From a bacterium (GTDB lineage: Bacteria > Cyanobacteriota > Vampirovibrionia > Gastranaerophilales > Gastranaerophilaceae), in NCBI GenBank assembly GCA_017536545.1, contig JAFXHF010000017.1, positions 110,884 through 174,883 of the forward strand: a stretch of 64,000 nt of DNA, in the 5' to 3' direction. The notes beneath the pieces are model-generated. The model did not search any database. It was not told the DNA's origin and saw only the letters and a list, made by a program, of their open reading frames with translations. Below, in pieces: positions 8,966 to 17,540 of the stretch (the first letter of the stretch is position 1; the number at the start of each line of letters is the position of its first letter). A program made the translations under genes and the position numbers.

Positions 8966-10354
8966 ATGCCACCTGCAACAAATTCAAAAAGAAAAGTTGA
9001 TGAAAATTTAATTCCACAAAACGTAGAAGCTGAAGAAGCTGTATTGGGTGCAATTCTGGTTAACCCAGAAACTTTGGCTAAGGTTTCTGATTCATTGTTG
9101 CCTCAAAGTTTTTACAAACCAGCTCATAGACACATTTATGAAGCTATGCTTCAATTGTTTAACAACAATGATAATATTGATATCGTTTCAGTTTCAGATG
9201 TGTTAAGTTATAGTGGAAAACTTGATGCAGTTGGTGGTCGTGCTTATATCAACGATTTAGTTGAAAATACAATTACTACTTCAAATATTTCATACTATGC
9301 AAAAGTTATTCAAGAAAAGGCAGTAAAAAGAGCATTGATTAACGCTGGTTCTGAGATTGTTAGCAAAGGTTATGATTTAGAACCAAGTGACAGATCTTTA
9401 GAACAAGCTGAAAGATTGATTTTTGAAATTGGATCAAGCAAAGCTACTGCTGATTTGAAGCACGTAAAAGATTTGGTTTTAGATACTTGGGATAGTATTG
9501 AATATCGTTATAATCACAAAGACGAATTGTCAGGTTTGAGAACTGATTTTACTGAACTTGACGCAATGATGAATGGTTTACACCGTTCAGATTTGATTAT
9601 CTTAGCTGCTCGTCCTGCGATGGGTAAAACAGCATTTGCACTGAACATTGCACAAAATGTTGCAATTAAAGAAAATGTTCCTGTTTGTATCTTCTCACTT
9701 GAAATGTCAGCGTCTCAACTTGTTCAACGTATGTTATGTTCATACGCAGAAGTTGATTCGCAACGTCTAAAAACAGGTAATATGTTACAACAAGATTTGG
9801 AAAAGTTGGCTGCAGCTATGAACGATTTTAGCCAAGCTCCAATCTATATTGATGATACAAGTGGTTGTACATTAACAGATATTCGTACAAAATGTCGTCG
9901 ATTAAAAACTCAACAAAAAGACCTAGGTTTAATCGTAATCGACTACTTACAGTTGATGGAAGGTGGCGGAAAAGATGACCGTTTACAACAGATTTCTGCT
10001 ATATCTAGAGGTTTGAAAATCTTGGCAAAAGAACTTGATGTACCTATTATTACTCTATCTCAGCTATCACGTGCTGTTGAAGGCCGTACAGATAAACGTC
10101 CAATGCTTTCAGACTTGAGAGAATCTGGTTCTATCGAGCAAGACGCCGATATCGTTATGTTTATTTATCGTGAAGACTACTATAACAAAGGTGAATCTGA
10201 AGAAGAAGAAAATATCAAGGCTTCTTCAAAAGGTTTGTCAGAAGTAATTATTGCAAAACACAGAAACGGTCCTGTTGGAACTGTTAAGTTGTTATTCCAA
10301 GGCAATATTACTAAGTTCAAAAACCCTATTGACCAAGCTTTTGATGCATTTTAA
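8966..10354 (+). CDS. dnaB: Replicative DNA helicase DnaB
   Basis: A 462-residue hexameric 5'-3' helicase at the replication fork. The N-terminal domain begins IPQNVEAEEAVLGAIL. The RecA-like C-terminal domain has Walker A ARPAMGKTA, Walker B IVIDYLQLM, the LSQLSRAVEGR and DLRESGSIEQDAD segments, and HRNGPVGTVKLLF at the end. No intein is present. The ATG at 8966 follows TTGGAG at ideal spacing; the in-frame TTG at 8954 overlaps that ribosome site and is unlikely. The last four bases overlap the convergent small gene. Confidence 0.97.
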   Translation: MPPATNSKRKVDENLIPQNVEAEEAVLGAILVNPETLAKVSDSLLPQSFYKPAHRHIYEAMLQLFNNNDNIDIVSVSDVLSYSGKLDAVGGRAYINDLVENTITTSNISYYAKVIQEKAVKRALINAGSEIVSKGYDLEPSDRSLEQAERLIFEIGSSKATADLKHVKDLVLDTWDSIEYRYNHKDELSGLRTDFTELDAMMNGLHRSDLIILAARPAMGKTAFALNIAQNVAIKENVPVCIFSLEMSASQLVQRMLCSYAEVDSQRLKTGNMLQQDLEKLAAAMNDFSQAPIYIDDTSGCTLTDIRTKCRRLKTQQKDLGLIVIDYLQLMEGGGKDDRLQQISAISRGLKILAKELDVPIITLSQLSRAVEGRTDKRPMLSDLRESGSIEQDADIVMFIYREDYYNKGESEEEENIKASSKGLSEVIIAKHRNGPVGTVKLLFQGNITKFKNPIDQAFDAF

Positions 10355-10785
10355 TCTTCAGTAAAATCTAGGATTTTGCAAACTTCAGGATCCCGTACGT
10401 AGCTTGCATAAGTTTGTCTGTATAATTGTTCTTCTCGAGGACTATTCAGTGCTGCTGTTATTTTTGCAGCAAGATTTTTTCTTTGTTTTTCAGTAAAATA
10501 ACATTGAATTTCTCCAATTGGTCTTGGATATTGTCTTAAATATATTACCGAGCGAGTTGCACATTTGCCACCACGAATTCCAATTACTGATTCAGAGGTT
10601 TTTAGGTTAAGAATTTGACCTGCTTCTCTTATATTGTAAAAATAATTTTCTTGATATGCTCCGCATACATCAAGTCTATGTGCGTAATCGTTAGAATATA
10701 ATGGACGTCTAGAAACAGCATCCGCACAAAGTCCTGTGAAAAATCCAATAATTAAAAAAGTAAAAAATAACCTTAAAAATTTCAT
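10351..10785 (-). CDS. Small secreted protein with four conserved-looking cysteines, function unknown
   Basis: A 144-residue protein with a clear Sec signal peptide (MKFLRLFFTFLIIGFFTGLCADA, cleavage probably after ADA). The mature part is basic/aromatic and has four Cys (VCG, GKCA, IQCY, EVCK), suggesting one or two disulfides in the periplasm. I recognise no domain. The spacing around the signal-peptide Cys does not fit a lipobox. It lacks a Shine-Dalgarno sequence and has its own promoter very close to the ATG. Its 3' end overlaps dnaB by four bases on the opposite strand. Confidence 0.75.
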   Translation of the reverse strand: MKFLRLFFTFLIIGFFTGLCADAVSRRPLYSNDYAHRLDVCGAYQENYFYNIREAGQILNLKTSESVIGIRGGKCATRSVIYLRQYPRPIGEIQCYFTEKQRKNLAAKITAALNSPREEQLYRQTYASYVRDPEVCKILDFTED

Positions 10786-10789
10786 ACTT

Positions 10790-10823
10790 ATTATATTATA
10801 TATTTTTTTTATGAATTTCTCAA
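10790..10823 (-). promoter_or_regulatory. Promoter abutting the small secreted gene
   Basis: On the minus strand TTGAGA (10823-10818), 17-bp spacer, TATAAT (10800-10795). A second overlapping TATAAT lies at 10795-10790. The first ends nine bases and the second four bases before the ATG, and no ribosome site intervenes. The mRNA leader should be absent or only a few bases. Confidence 0.6.
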
Positions 10824-10830
10824 GACTTGT

Positions 10831-12156
10831 TTAATCTTCTTTTGCAAGGTACTCTACAAGTTTTTTTAGATTACGGTTCCAAGAGTTGTTCCAATTTTTG
10901 ATTAAGATATCTGCTGGGCAAAGTCCCTTGAAGGTTAATTCCTTTATTGATTCTAAGAATAATTCTTCGCCAGTTTGTTCCTCTTTTAAGTATTTTTCAG
11001 CAATATTGATAATTTCTTTTGCATAATCAAGCACTTTAGCTTTTTTGATTGATGCGTTTAGAGTTTGTTTAGGGACATTAAATCTTAATTCAGCAAAATC
11101 TCTGTATTGTAAGTGTTTAAATAGTTCTTCGCACTCTTCTATTGCAGCATTGTTATACATGATACCTTTGTAAATCGCAAGGATTGCGTATTTTAAATCT
11201 CCACCAACGCAGTCGTGGTTTCTAAGCTCTATAAAATTTCTCATTCTAACTTCTGGGAAATAAAGGTTTGCCTGAAGTTCGTAATCCTCAAGCGTTGCAT
11301 AAGTCCCTTCCCATCCGTTTTTTAGAAACTCTTCAAATGTGATGTTTCCGTTGATTTCAAATGTCAATCCTTCTCGCTGAATAAAAATCATTGGAGTTTT
11401 TAATACACAATCGATATAATCTTCAAATGAAAATTCTTCACTTATTTTGCCACAAAATCCGCATCTGTCGTTATCAGTGTTTAACCAACTTAGAGCTCTA
11501 AAGGATTTGTAACCAGTATCAACAGAACCTCTTATTGGTGAATTTGCAAACATTGCTGTCATAAATGGGGATAGTTTATTTGCAAGTTTAAACTTCCTCA
11601 TAGCATCTTCTTCAGATTTAAAATCTATGCAACATTGAATCCCTGCGGTTTCCCTCATCATTACATCTGACAAAATACCCCATAAGTAACGAGCCATAAT
11701 TTTATAACGCTTTTTAGGAATTAAGTTTATTGCTTTGTTTGTAGTGTATGGCGAAACTCCGTAATCCAACAACGTTATTCCCATTTTGTCCGTAATTGGT
11801 TTTAAAGATGAGTTTATTGAATTGATTTTGTTTTTTAATTCATAAATTGTTCTCTCAGGTTTGGCACTAATTTCAATTTGGCAACCTGGTTCTAGAGTAA
11901 TGGTATCGTGTTTGTGTTTTAATCCGATAATATTTTTATCATCAGTTATATAATCCCAAGTTTCTTCTTTGGCAAAAGTTTCTAATAGGTTTTTTATACC
12001 GTATTCAGCCCAATAATCAACGGTTTTATAAGAACAAGATGAAATTGGTAATCTTTCGTATTCGATACCAATTTTATAATCCTCAGGTCTTGTATATCCT
12101 TTGGTGTATAGTTTCAAGATGTCTTCTTTTTCTAATTTGTTTTGTAATTTGTACAT
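10831..12156 (-). CDS. gshA: Glutamate-cysteine ligase, plant/alphaproteobacterial (GCS2) type
   Basis: A 441-residue ATP-dependent ligase making gamma-glutamylcysteine, the first step of glutathione-type thiol synthesis. Family landmarks: IGIEYERLP near residue 30, LEPGCQIEISAKP (residues ~90-102), MRETAGIQCCIDF, then FANSPIRGS, GYKSFRALSWLNTDNDRCG and ELRNHDC. The start has AAGGGG before ATG. It diverges from rsmA across a 111-bp region with a strong inverted repeat. No glutathione synthetase gene is in the window, so whether the product is glutathione or gamma-Glu-Cys itself is unknown. Its GCS2-like motifs suggest the plant-type class; I could not compare it with cyanobacterial sequences. 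Confidence 0.85.
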   Translation of the reverse strand: MYKLQNKLEKEDILKLYTKGYTRPEDYKIGIEYERLPISSCSYKTVDYWAEYGIKNLLETFAKEETWDYITDDKNIIGLKHKHDTITLEPGCQIEISAKPERTIYELKNKINSINSSLKPITDKMGITLLDYGVSPYTTNKAINLIPKKRYKIMARYLWGILSDVMMRETAGIQCCIDFKSEEDAMRKFKLANKLSPFMTAMFANSPIRGSVDTGYKSFRALSWLNTDNDRCGFCGKISEEFSFEDYIDCVLKTPMIFIQREGLTFEINGNITFEEFLKNGWEGTYATLEDYELQANLYFPEVRMRNFIELRNHDCVGGDLKYAILAIYKGIMYNNAAIEECEELFKHLQYRDFAELRFNVPKQTLNASIKKAKVLDYAKEIINIAEKYLKEEQTGEELFLESIKELTFKGLCPADILIKNWNNSWNRNLKKLVEYLAKED

Positions 12157-12214
12157 GCCTACCCCTTATAGAAATTATTATAACATTATTTAAGTTATCA
12201 AATAAAATTTTGTA

Positions 12215-12240
12215 AACATTTACCCCCATGGGTAAATGTT
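12215..12240. repeat. Perfect 11-bp inverted repeat between gshA and rsmA
   Basis: AACATTTACCC (12215-12225), loop CCAT, GGGTAAATGTT (12230-12240). It lies between two divergent genes, so it is not expected to be a terminator. It ends 13 bp before the extended -10 of rsmA and so covers that promoter's -35 region. An operator is the simplest reading. Confidence 0.6.
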
Positions 12241-12252
12241 GTTAGTCTTCTG

Positions 12253-12261
12253 TGTTATTAT
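12253..12261 (+). promoter_or_regulatory. Extended -10 element of rsmA
   Basis: TGTTATTAT: a TGN extension plus TATTAT (12256-12261). The hexamer ends exactly six bases before the rsmA ATG and no ribosome site is present, which predicts a leaderless transcript. Confidence 0.55.
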
Positions 12262-12267
12262 TTTTGT

Positions 12268-13107
12268 ATGGCAAATTATTTTGAACGAGCAAAATTTTTT
12301 AGAACCAAAAAACGTCTTGGACAGAACTTTCTAGTTGATGGTGAAGTTATTCAGGATATTATTGAGTATGCAAATATTTCCCCAGAAGATACAATTGTAG
12401 AAATTGGTCCTGGGGTTGGATTTGTAACAGAACAACTTGTAAAATATGCAAAAAAAGTTATTGCAATTGAACTTGATGAAGAAGCTATCAGAGAATTGAA
12501 AAAACTTGATGCTCCTAATTTAGAAATTATTCATAATGATGTTTTAAAAACAGATTTATCAGCTCTAACAGAGGGTGAATTTAAAGTTGTTGCAAATATC
12601 CCATATTATATTACAAGCCCGATTATTGCTCATTTGCTTGGCGAAATTGATGACTTGAACAACAAAAACAGAAATAAAATTAAAGATATTATTCTGATGG
12701 TACAAGAAGAAGTTGCAAGACGTATGGTTGCAGATGAAAATTCTCAAAGTAAACAATACGGACTACTAACTATTCTTTCTCAGTTTTGGGCTGATGTTGA
12801 GATTTTACGTGTTGTTGGCAGAAAGTGCTTTTATCCTGCTCCAAAAGTAACTTCGGCATTAGTAAAATTAGATGTTAGAAAAGAACCAAAATTACAATTG
12901 TCAGATTATTCTCACTTTAGAAGAACTATCAAAGCGGGATTTGCTCAACGTAGGAAGAATATTAAAAACTGCTTATTAAATGGTGGATTCTTACGTGAAG
13001 ATGTTACTAGAGCTCTTTCTGAACTAGGTATAGATGAGAATACTCGTGGCGAAAAGTTGTCTATTGAGATATTTGGAAAGCTATCTGAGGCATTATTAGG
13101 TAAATAA
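12268..13107 (+). CDS. rsmA: 16S rRNA dimethyladenosine transferase RsmA (KsgA)
   Basis: A 279-residue SAM-dependent enzyme that dimethylates two adjacent adenosines in the last 16S rRNA helix during 30S maturation. Motifs: RLGQNFLVD at the N-terminus, SAM-binding VEIGPGVGFVTEQL, acidic IELDEEA, catalytic VVANIPYYITSP, and C-terminal FAQRRKNIKN. The start codon has no Shine-Dalgarno sequence. ispE begins one base after the stop, giving an rsmA-ispE pair. Confidence 0.97.
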   Translation: MANYFERAKFFRTKKRLGQNFLVDGEVIQDIIEYANISPEDTIVEIGPGVGFVTEQLVKYAKKVIAIELDEEAIRELKKLDAPNLEIIHNDVLKTDLSALTEGEFKVVANIPYYITSPIIAHLLGEIDDLNNKNRNKIKDIILMVQEEVARRMVADENSQSKQYGLLTILSQFWADVEILRVVGRKCFYPAPKVTSALVKLDVRKEPKLQLSDYSHFRRTIKAGFAQRRKNIKNCLLNGGFLREDVTRALSELGIDENTRGEKLSIEIFGKLSEALLGK

Positions 13108-13108
13108 A

Positions 13109-13912
13109 ATGAAGAGTGTTAAAGTTCAATGTCCTGCTAAAATCAATTTGGACTTGAAGGTTATAAATAAAAGAGAAGATGGGTTTCATAATATCGAAAG
13201 TGTTATGCAAACTATTAGTTTGTATGATTATTTGACTATAAGTATAGACTCATCTAAAGAAGTTAATATTGTGTTATCTGGGACAAGTGATGAAATCCCT
13301 TATGATGAACGAAATTTAGTTTATAAGGCTGTTAAATTATTTTTTGACGAAGTAAAAATTGAGCCTGTGAATATTAATGTATATATTGAGAAAAATATAC
13401 CAATTGCTGCAGGATTAGCGGGTGGAAGTACAGATGCAGCAGGGACATTGTATGGTCTTAATAAATTGTTTGATGATATTTTGTCAGAAAACGAACTTCA
13501 TAATTTGTGTGCAAAATTAGGCTCGGACTTAAATGTTTGTTTAATGGGTGGCAAATTGCAAACTTCAGGGCGTGGTGAAAAGGTTGCAAAGTTGCCATTT
13601 GAAGAATTTAGTGTAAATTTAATCAAACCAATTGAACTAGGTATCTCTGCAAAGGAAGCTTATACAAAATTTTCACATAAAATGACTAATAATATTGATA
13701 TTGAACGAAGAAATGAATTTGTAAATGATTTAGAGTGGGCAATAATTGATGATTATTCTCAACTTCTGTATATTAAAAAACTGTATCCTAATTCTATTAT
13801 GACAGGTTCTGGTTCCACATATTTTTCTGTAGTTGAAACTTTTAAAAATGAAGATGGCTATTGGGTTAAAAACGATTTAAAATCAGTGGATTCTGGTGTT
13901 TGTATAGTTTAA
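13109..13912 (+). CDS. ispE: 4-diphosphocytidyl-2-C-methyl-D-erythritol kinase IspE
   Basis: A 267-residue GHMP kinase of the MEP isoprenoid pathway, phosphorylating CDP-ME at the 2-hydroxyl. Visible: N-terminal CPAKINLDLKV, GFHNIESVMQ, the GHMP glycine-rich loop IPIAAGLAGGSTDAAGTL, LGSDLNVCLMGG, and C-terminal MTGSGSTYF. Probably translationally coupled to rsmA (one-base gap). dxr of the same pathway lies at 50.7 kb. Confidence 0.96.
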   Translation: MKSVKVQCPAKINLDLKVINKREDGFHNIESVMQTISLYDYLTISIDSSKEVNIVLSGTSDEIPYDERNLVYKAVKLFFDEVKIEPVNINVYIEKNIPIAAGLAGGSTDAAGTLYGLNKLFDDILSENELHNLCAKLGSDLNVCLMGGKLQTSGRGEKVAKLPFEEFSVNLIKPIELGISAKEAYTKFSHKMTNNIDIERRNEFVNDLEWAIIDDYSQLLYIKKLYPNSIMTGSGSTYFSVVETFKNEDGYWVKNDLKSVDSGVCIV

Positions 13913-14258
13913 ATTATTTGTTTTGTTGCGAAATGTTAACATAGATGACCCGAATATTAAAGTTTGTTTCCATGGTTGCCGACATGGTAGGTAGTAAAGG
14001 TTAACTGTGCATGTTTTGTGTAGAAAGGACAGTGAATGTTTTACAAAACCACCAGAGGTAAACCAGCCTAAATAATTGTGAAAATCTTAGTTTCTTAACA
14101 TTTCTTAACTAGCTGTAAGTCAGTTATATATAGAAAGTAGATACTAAGTATATACAAAGTAAATATTTTTTAGCAATTTTTAAAAAGTAAAAAACGTTTA
14201 TTAATTCATAGTGAAAAAATAATACAAGTATTCTAATAAGAAAGAAAGGACACAAGAA
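13913..14258 (+). other. 346-bp non-coding region, probably a long 5' leader of the next gene
   Basis: No gene is seen. The first ~140 bases are less AT-biased and contain local pairings: CCATG/CATGG around GTTGCCGA at ~13970-13990, and GTTTT-AC-AAAAC near 14039. The rest is AT-rich with TATA-like tracts near 14125-14155. The ribosome site AAGAAAGAAAGGA directly precedes the 14259 ATG. No known riboswitch core could be matched. Confidence 0.5.
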
Positions 14259-16481
14259 ATGAGTGGCGAAGTGAACAAAGTGAGCGTAGCTCAATTGCAA
14301 GCAAGGATTGCTGAGCTAAGAAACCAAAATACGGATGAAGCTCGTGCTGAGATTAAAAAATGTATTTCGCAAATTGGCGAATTGTTGAAAGGTGCTGGTA
14401 AAGTTGAAACAACTGGTGGCGAAATTAGCATTTCGGAAGAAATGGGCTTCCATCAAAACAACAAAATTGCGAATGATGAAGTTCAAGAGCAAATGGGTGA
14501 ATTCGCGAGAGATGGTGCTGGTTCCAAAAAGGCTGCCAAAGAAAAAATTAAGGAAGAATTTGGTGGTGCTGCATTAGATGATGAAGCATATAAAGCTAAG
14601 AAAGATGAATTAAAAGCTGCTAAGGATGAGTTAAAGAAACTTGAAAAAGAAGAAAAGAAAATCAAGTATGACAAAAATGACCCTGAAGCATTTAATAAAA
14701 AACAAGCTGAAATTCAACCAAAATTAGCTGCTGCAAGAGATAAAGTGGCACAATTACAAAATGAAATGGTTGATGTTGAAGCAGCAAGACGTGGTGATAG
14801 CAACAAATTTGCTAGAAAATTTGAAAAAGCTGCACATAAAAACTATGAGCAATATGAAGAAACTCAAGGTGTTGAATATGCATTCTTAGATAAAAAAGAT
14901 GCTGAAGCTTTCGTTGAGAAAAATCCAGATGCAAAAGGTAAAACAACTGTTGTAAATAATGATGATATGGAAGCATTGAACAAGTTGTACAACGAAGGTA
15001 AGGCTAAAATTGCAGAAGCTGAAGCAACAGGTGATGAAGCAAGAATCGCTGAAGCTCAAGCTCGTTATGGCGAATATTTAGAAATCTTTGGTCAAAAAGA
15101 TGATGGTTCTGTTGATTATACAAAAATCAATGTAAGAGCTGTTCAAAACGTTTTAGTTGACAAATCTGGTGGTGACCAAAACTTCAACCTAGATGAAGTA
15201 GAGGTTATGGCTAAAGATATGAATATGAGTAAAGGCGAAATTAAGCACTTAGCTAAGACATTTGGTTTTGGTAAAGAAAGTGCTCTTCCAGCTAAATTTG
15301 CTGCTGCTGGTATTGCTGCTGGTGCGGCTTTAGCAGGTAACGCTCTAAACTGGGCTCTTGGTGGTACTCATAAACATTCAGGTCCTGTATCAAAAACAGA
15401 GACTGCTCAAGGTGAAACTATTCAAGGTGAAGTTAACTGGATAGCATCAAATGGTGAAACTTTCTATCAATACTACGAAGCACAAGGTGGTACTGCAACT
15501 GCAACAGCGGTAGCTGAAGCATGTGCTAAACTTCCAGTTGTTGGTCAGTTAGCAGCTCCAGTGTTGGCTGGTGTTACAGCATTCTTCTTGACTAAAGGTG
15601 CAACACAAGACTCATTCAATGGTGCTAATGTTGAAGAAGTTCTAGAAAATATCCAAGTTGCTAGTAAAGATGCACAACCTGTATTAATGCAAATCAGAGA
15701 TATGGAAATTACAGGCGATAAGAAAGTTGATGACGCAATTAAAGCTGCTGTAATTAAAGCTTCAATTGGTGAAGAAACTACAAAATGTAATTTACGTGAA
15801 TTGTCAAAAGCATACATTGATTTGAAAAATACTAAAGAGAAAATTCAAATTATTGAAGATGAAATCAAACCAGAAGAAACTGATGATGATACAGATCCAA
15901 CAACTCCAACAGGCCCAACAGGTCCGACAGACCCAACAGGTCCAACAGGTCCAACAGGTCCAACTGGCCCAACAGACCCTGTTGACTACGATGTTAAAAA
16001 AGATCCAGATGTTGAAGTTCGTACAGAGTTGCCACGTTTGAAATTCCGTGAAGGTACTTGGTATACATCCCACGCTTATATCGGAGCAGATGGTACAGAA
16101 TTGACTCCAGCCGAGCAAAAACAAGTAAAAAGACTTCTAGAACAAGATGCAAATAGAATTGCACTTGTAGATACAAATGGTGATGGTAAAGCTGACTTCA
16201 AAGATAAAAAAGTTTCGTTACCAACCGAACTAGAGCTACCAAGTGGTAAAAAAGTTAAAATCGCAGACGATGCGTATGAACGAATTATGAAGTTGCCAGC
16301 TAAAGATGGTGGCGGTGAAGCTAAATACGGTGTTCACGTTGCTAAAATTGCAGGTAAATGGCACGTAGTTGACCCTAAAAATAACAATAAAGTTGTTGCA
16401 GGACCATTTGATACAGAAGCTCAAGCAAGAACAGCAGAAGCTAATTTGGAAGCTGAAGCAAATAAACCTAAAGAAAAATAA
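14259..16481 (+). CDS. Large coiled-coil protein with two hydrophobic segments and a collagen-like Gly-Pro-Thr tract, function unknown
   Basis: 740 residues, unrecognised. No Sec signal: it begins MSGEVNKVSVAQLQARIAEL. Residues ~1-290 are highly charged, Ala/Glu/Lys-rich coiled coil. At ~299-315, DKSGGDQNFNLDEVE resembles an EF-hand loop. Two hydrophobic segments follow (~343-368, Ala/Gly-rich; ~424-447, ending GVTAFFLTKG) separated by a His/Thr/Ser-rich stretch. A Thr-Gly-Pro repeat tract (~545-577) is followed by a second Ca-binding-like loop, DTNGDGKADFKD (~637). The C-terminus (YGVHVAKIAGKWHVVD, then FDTEAQA) looks SPOR-like. The coiled coil plus two hydrophobic segments resembles type III translocator proteins in layout only. 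It has its own terminator. Confidence 0.85.
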   Translation: MSGEVNKVSVAQLQARIAELRNQNTDEARAEIKKCISQIGELLKGAGKVETTGGEISISEEMGFHQNNKIANDEVQEQMGEFARDGAGSKKAAKEKIKEEFGGAALDDEAYKAKKDELKAAKDELKKLEKEEKKIKYDKNDPEAFNKKQAEIQPKLAAARDKVAQLQNEMVDVEAARRGDSNKFARKFEKAAHKNYEQYEETQGVEYAFLDKKDAEAFVEKNPDAKGKTTVVNNDDMEALNKLYNEGKAKIAEAEATGDEARIAEAQARYGEYLEIFGQKDDGSVDYTKINVRAVQNVLVDKSGGDQNFNLDEVEVMAKDMNMSKGEIKHLAKTFGFGKESALPAKFAAAGIAAGAALAGNALNWALGGTHKHSGPVSKTETAQGETIQGEVNWIASNGETFYQYYEAQGGTATATAVAEACAKLPVVGQLAAPVLAGVTAFFLTKGATQDSFNGANVEEVLENIQVASKDAQPVLMQIRDMEITGDKKVDDAIKAAVIKASIGEETTKCNLRELSKAYIDLKNTKEKIQIIEDEIKPEETDDDTDPTTPTGPTGPTDPTGPTGPTGPTGPTDPVDYDVKKDPDVEVRTELPRLKFREGTWYTSHAYIGADGTELTPAEQKQVKRLLEQDANRIALVDTNGDGKADFKDKKVSLPTELELPSGKKVKIADDAYERIMKLPAKDGGGEAKYGVHVAKIAGKWHVVDPKNNNKVVAGPFDTEAQARTAEANLEAEANKPKEK
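15896..15980 (+). repeat. Nine-base tandem repeat encoding Thr-Gly-Pro/Thr-Asp-Pro
   Basis: Imperfect copies of CCAACAGGT inside the 740-residue protein encode a collagen-like tract of about ten triplets, mostly TGP with TDP interspersed. Copy number is likely variable between strains. The antisense frame here gives Trp/Cys-rich spurious frames. Confidence 0.85.
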
Positions 16482-16500
16482 TTCTAATGGTTAAATAAGT

Positions 16501-16536
16501 AAACGACGGACTAAACAAGTCCGTCGTTTCTTTTTA
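16501..16536 (+). terminator. Terminator after the 740-residue protein gene
   Basis: AAACGACGGACT pairs with AGTCCGTCGTTT (loop AAACA), followed by a T-rich tract. Confidence 0.9.
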
Positions 16537-16539
16537 TTC

Positions 16540-16568
16540 TTGCAAGAGTTTAAAAATTTTGCTAAACT
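16540..16568 (+). promoter_or_regulatory. Promoter abutting the TrmB-family gene
   Basis: TTGCAA (16540-16545), 17-bp spacer, TAAACT (16563-16568). The -10 ends exactly six bases before the ATG at 16575, so the transcript should be leaderless. No ribosome site is present. Confidence 0.55.
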
Positions 16569-16574
16569 CATTTT

Positions 16575-17381
16575 ATGGATAATTTGATTGAAAAGCTTAA
16601 AGAACTGGGTTTTAATTCGTATGAGGCAAAAGTTTACATAGCATTGCTAAAAAAATATCCAGCAACTGGTTATGAGGTGTCTCAACTTTCTGATATTCCT
16701 CAATCCAGAGCTTATGATGCATTAAAATCATTAGAAGTTGAAGGTGTTGTTCATTCTTCAACTGACAAGCCTCAAAAATATACTCCGATTTCACCAAAAG
16801 AACTTACTCAACGTTTTAAACGTCGTATGAGTTCTACAATTGATTATCTTGAAAAGAAATTACCTAGTCTAAATGAGTCTTATAATGAGCCTATTTACAA
16901 TATTTCTGGTTATGACAAGAATATTGAAAAATTAAAAGAAGTTATAAATAATACAAAGAAATCTCTATATCTAGTTGTTTGGTCTGCTGATTTTAAAGCA
17001 TTGGAGCAAGAATTGGTAGCAGCGTATGATAGAGGTGTTGAAATTAAAATAGTTGGTTATGATAATTTCCAACCAACTATGGTTGGTCTAGTGTACAGGC
17101 ATGAGGCTACAAAAGAAATCGAGATGCAGGTTGGTGGACGTTTAATTTATTTGGTTTCAGATTATGTTGAGACTGTTTTTGGCCGAATTGAATCCAATGT
17201 AGTTTGGTCTAAAAATGTTGATATTGCATACTTGTTAAAGGAATTCATTTCACATGATATGTATTTGCTAGATATTTCACAAAGATTCCCTGAACAGTTG
17301 AAATACTTCTATGGTCCAGATTTTGTACGGTTGAAAGAAAAGATTTCTGATAATAAATCAAGTTATAATTTACGTGGATAA
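16575..17381 (+). CDS. TrmB-family transcriptional regulator
   Basis: A 268-residue regulator. Residues ~1-75 form a winged helix: LGFNSYEAKVYIALLKKYPA, then a recognition helix region IPQSRAYDALKSLEVEGVV. A linker coiled coil follows. The C-terminal domain (~110-260) matches the TrmB effector/PLD-like fold, including SLYLVVWSADF and a GRLIYLVSDYVETVFGRI strand-turn. TrmB proteins usually sense sugars and control sugar uptake or central metabolism; no sugar operon is adjacent, so the target is unknown. No Shine-Dalgarno. Confidence 0.88.
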   Translation: MDNLIEKLKELGFNSYEAKVYIALLKKYPATGYEVSQLSDIPQSRAYDALKSLEVEGVVHSSTDKPQKYTPISPKELTQRFKRRMSSTIDYLEKKLPSLNESYNEPIYNISGYDKNIEKLKEVINNTKKSLYLVVWSADFKALEQELVAAYDRGVEIKIVGYDNFQPTMVGLVYRHEATKEIEMQVGGRLIYLVSDYVETVFGRIESNVVWSKNVDIAYLLKEFISHDMYLLDISQRFPEQLKYFYGPDFVRLKEKISDNKSSYNLRG

Positions 17382-17540
17382 GTAATTATAAATTTATTTT
17401 TACATTTACAAATTTTTACTTTCAAATTTTGATTTTAAGATTTATAATTAGTGTATATTGAACATGTATTTTGGGTGGGTAAATAGATAACTGGGGTTAG
17501 TTAGGTTTGCCCGAGGAGATATCCTCAAAGAAAGGGAAAA

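Noticed and set aside
13975..14010. Partial likeness to the 3' half of a c-di-GMP-I riboswitch (GGTAGGTAG then GGTTA)
   Set aside because: The 5' half (GGCAAACC) and the GACGCAAAGC core are missing, and the helices do not close.
15545..16424. Minus-strand frames rich in Trp/Cys opposite the 740-residue gene
   Set aside because: They are antisense reflections of the Thr-Gly-Pro repeat and biased codons; no ribosome sites or promoters.
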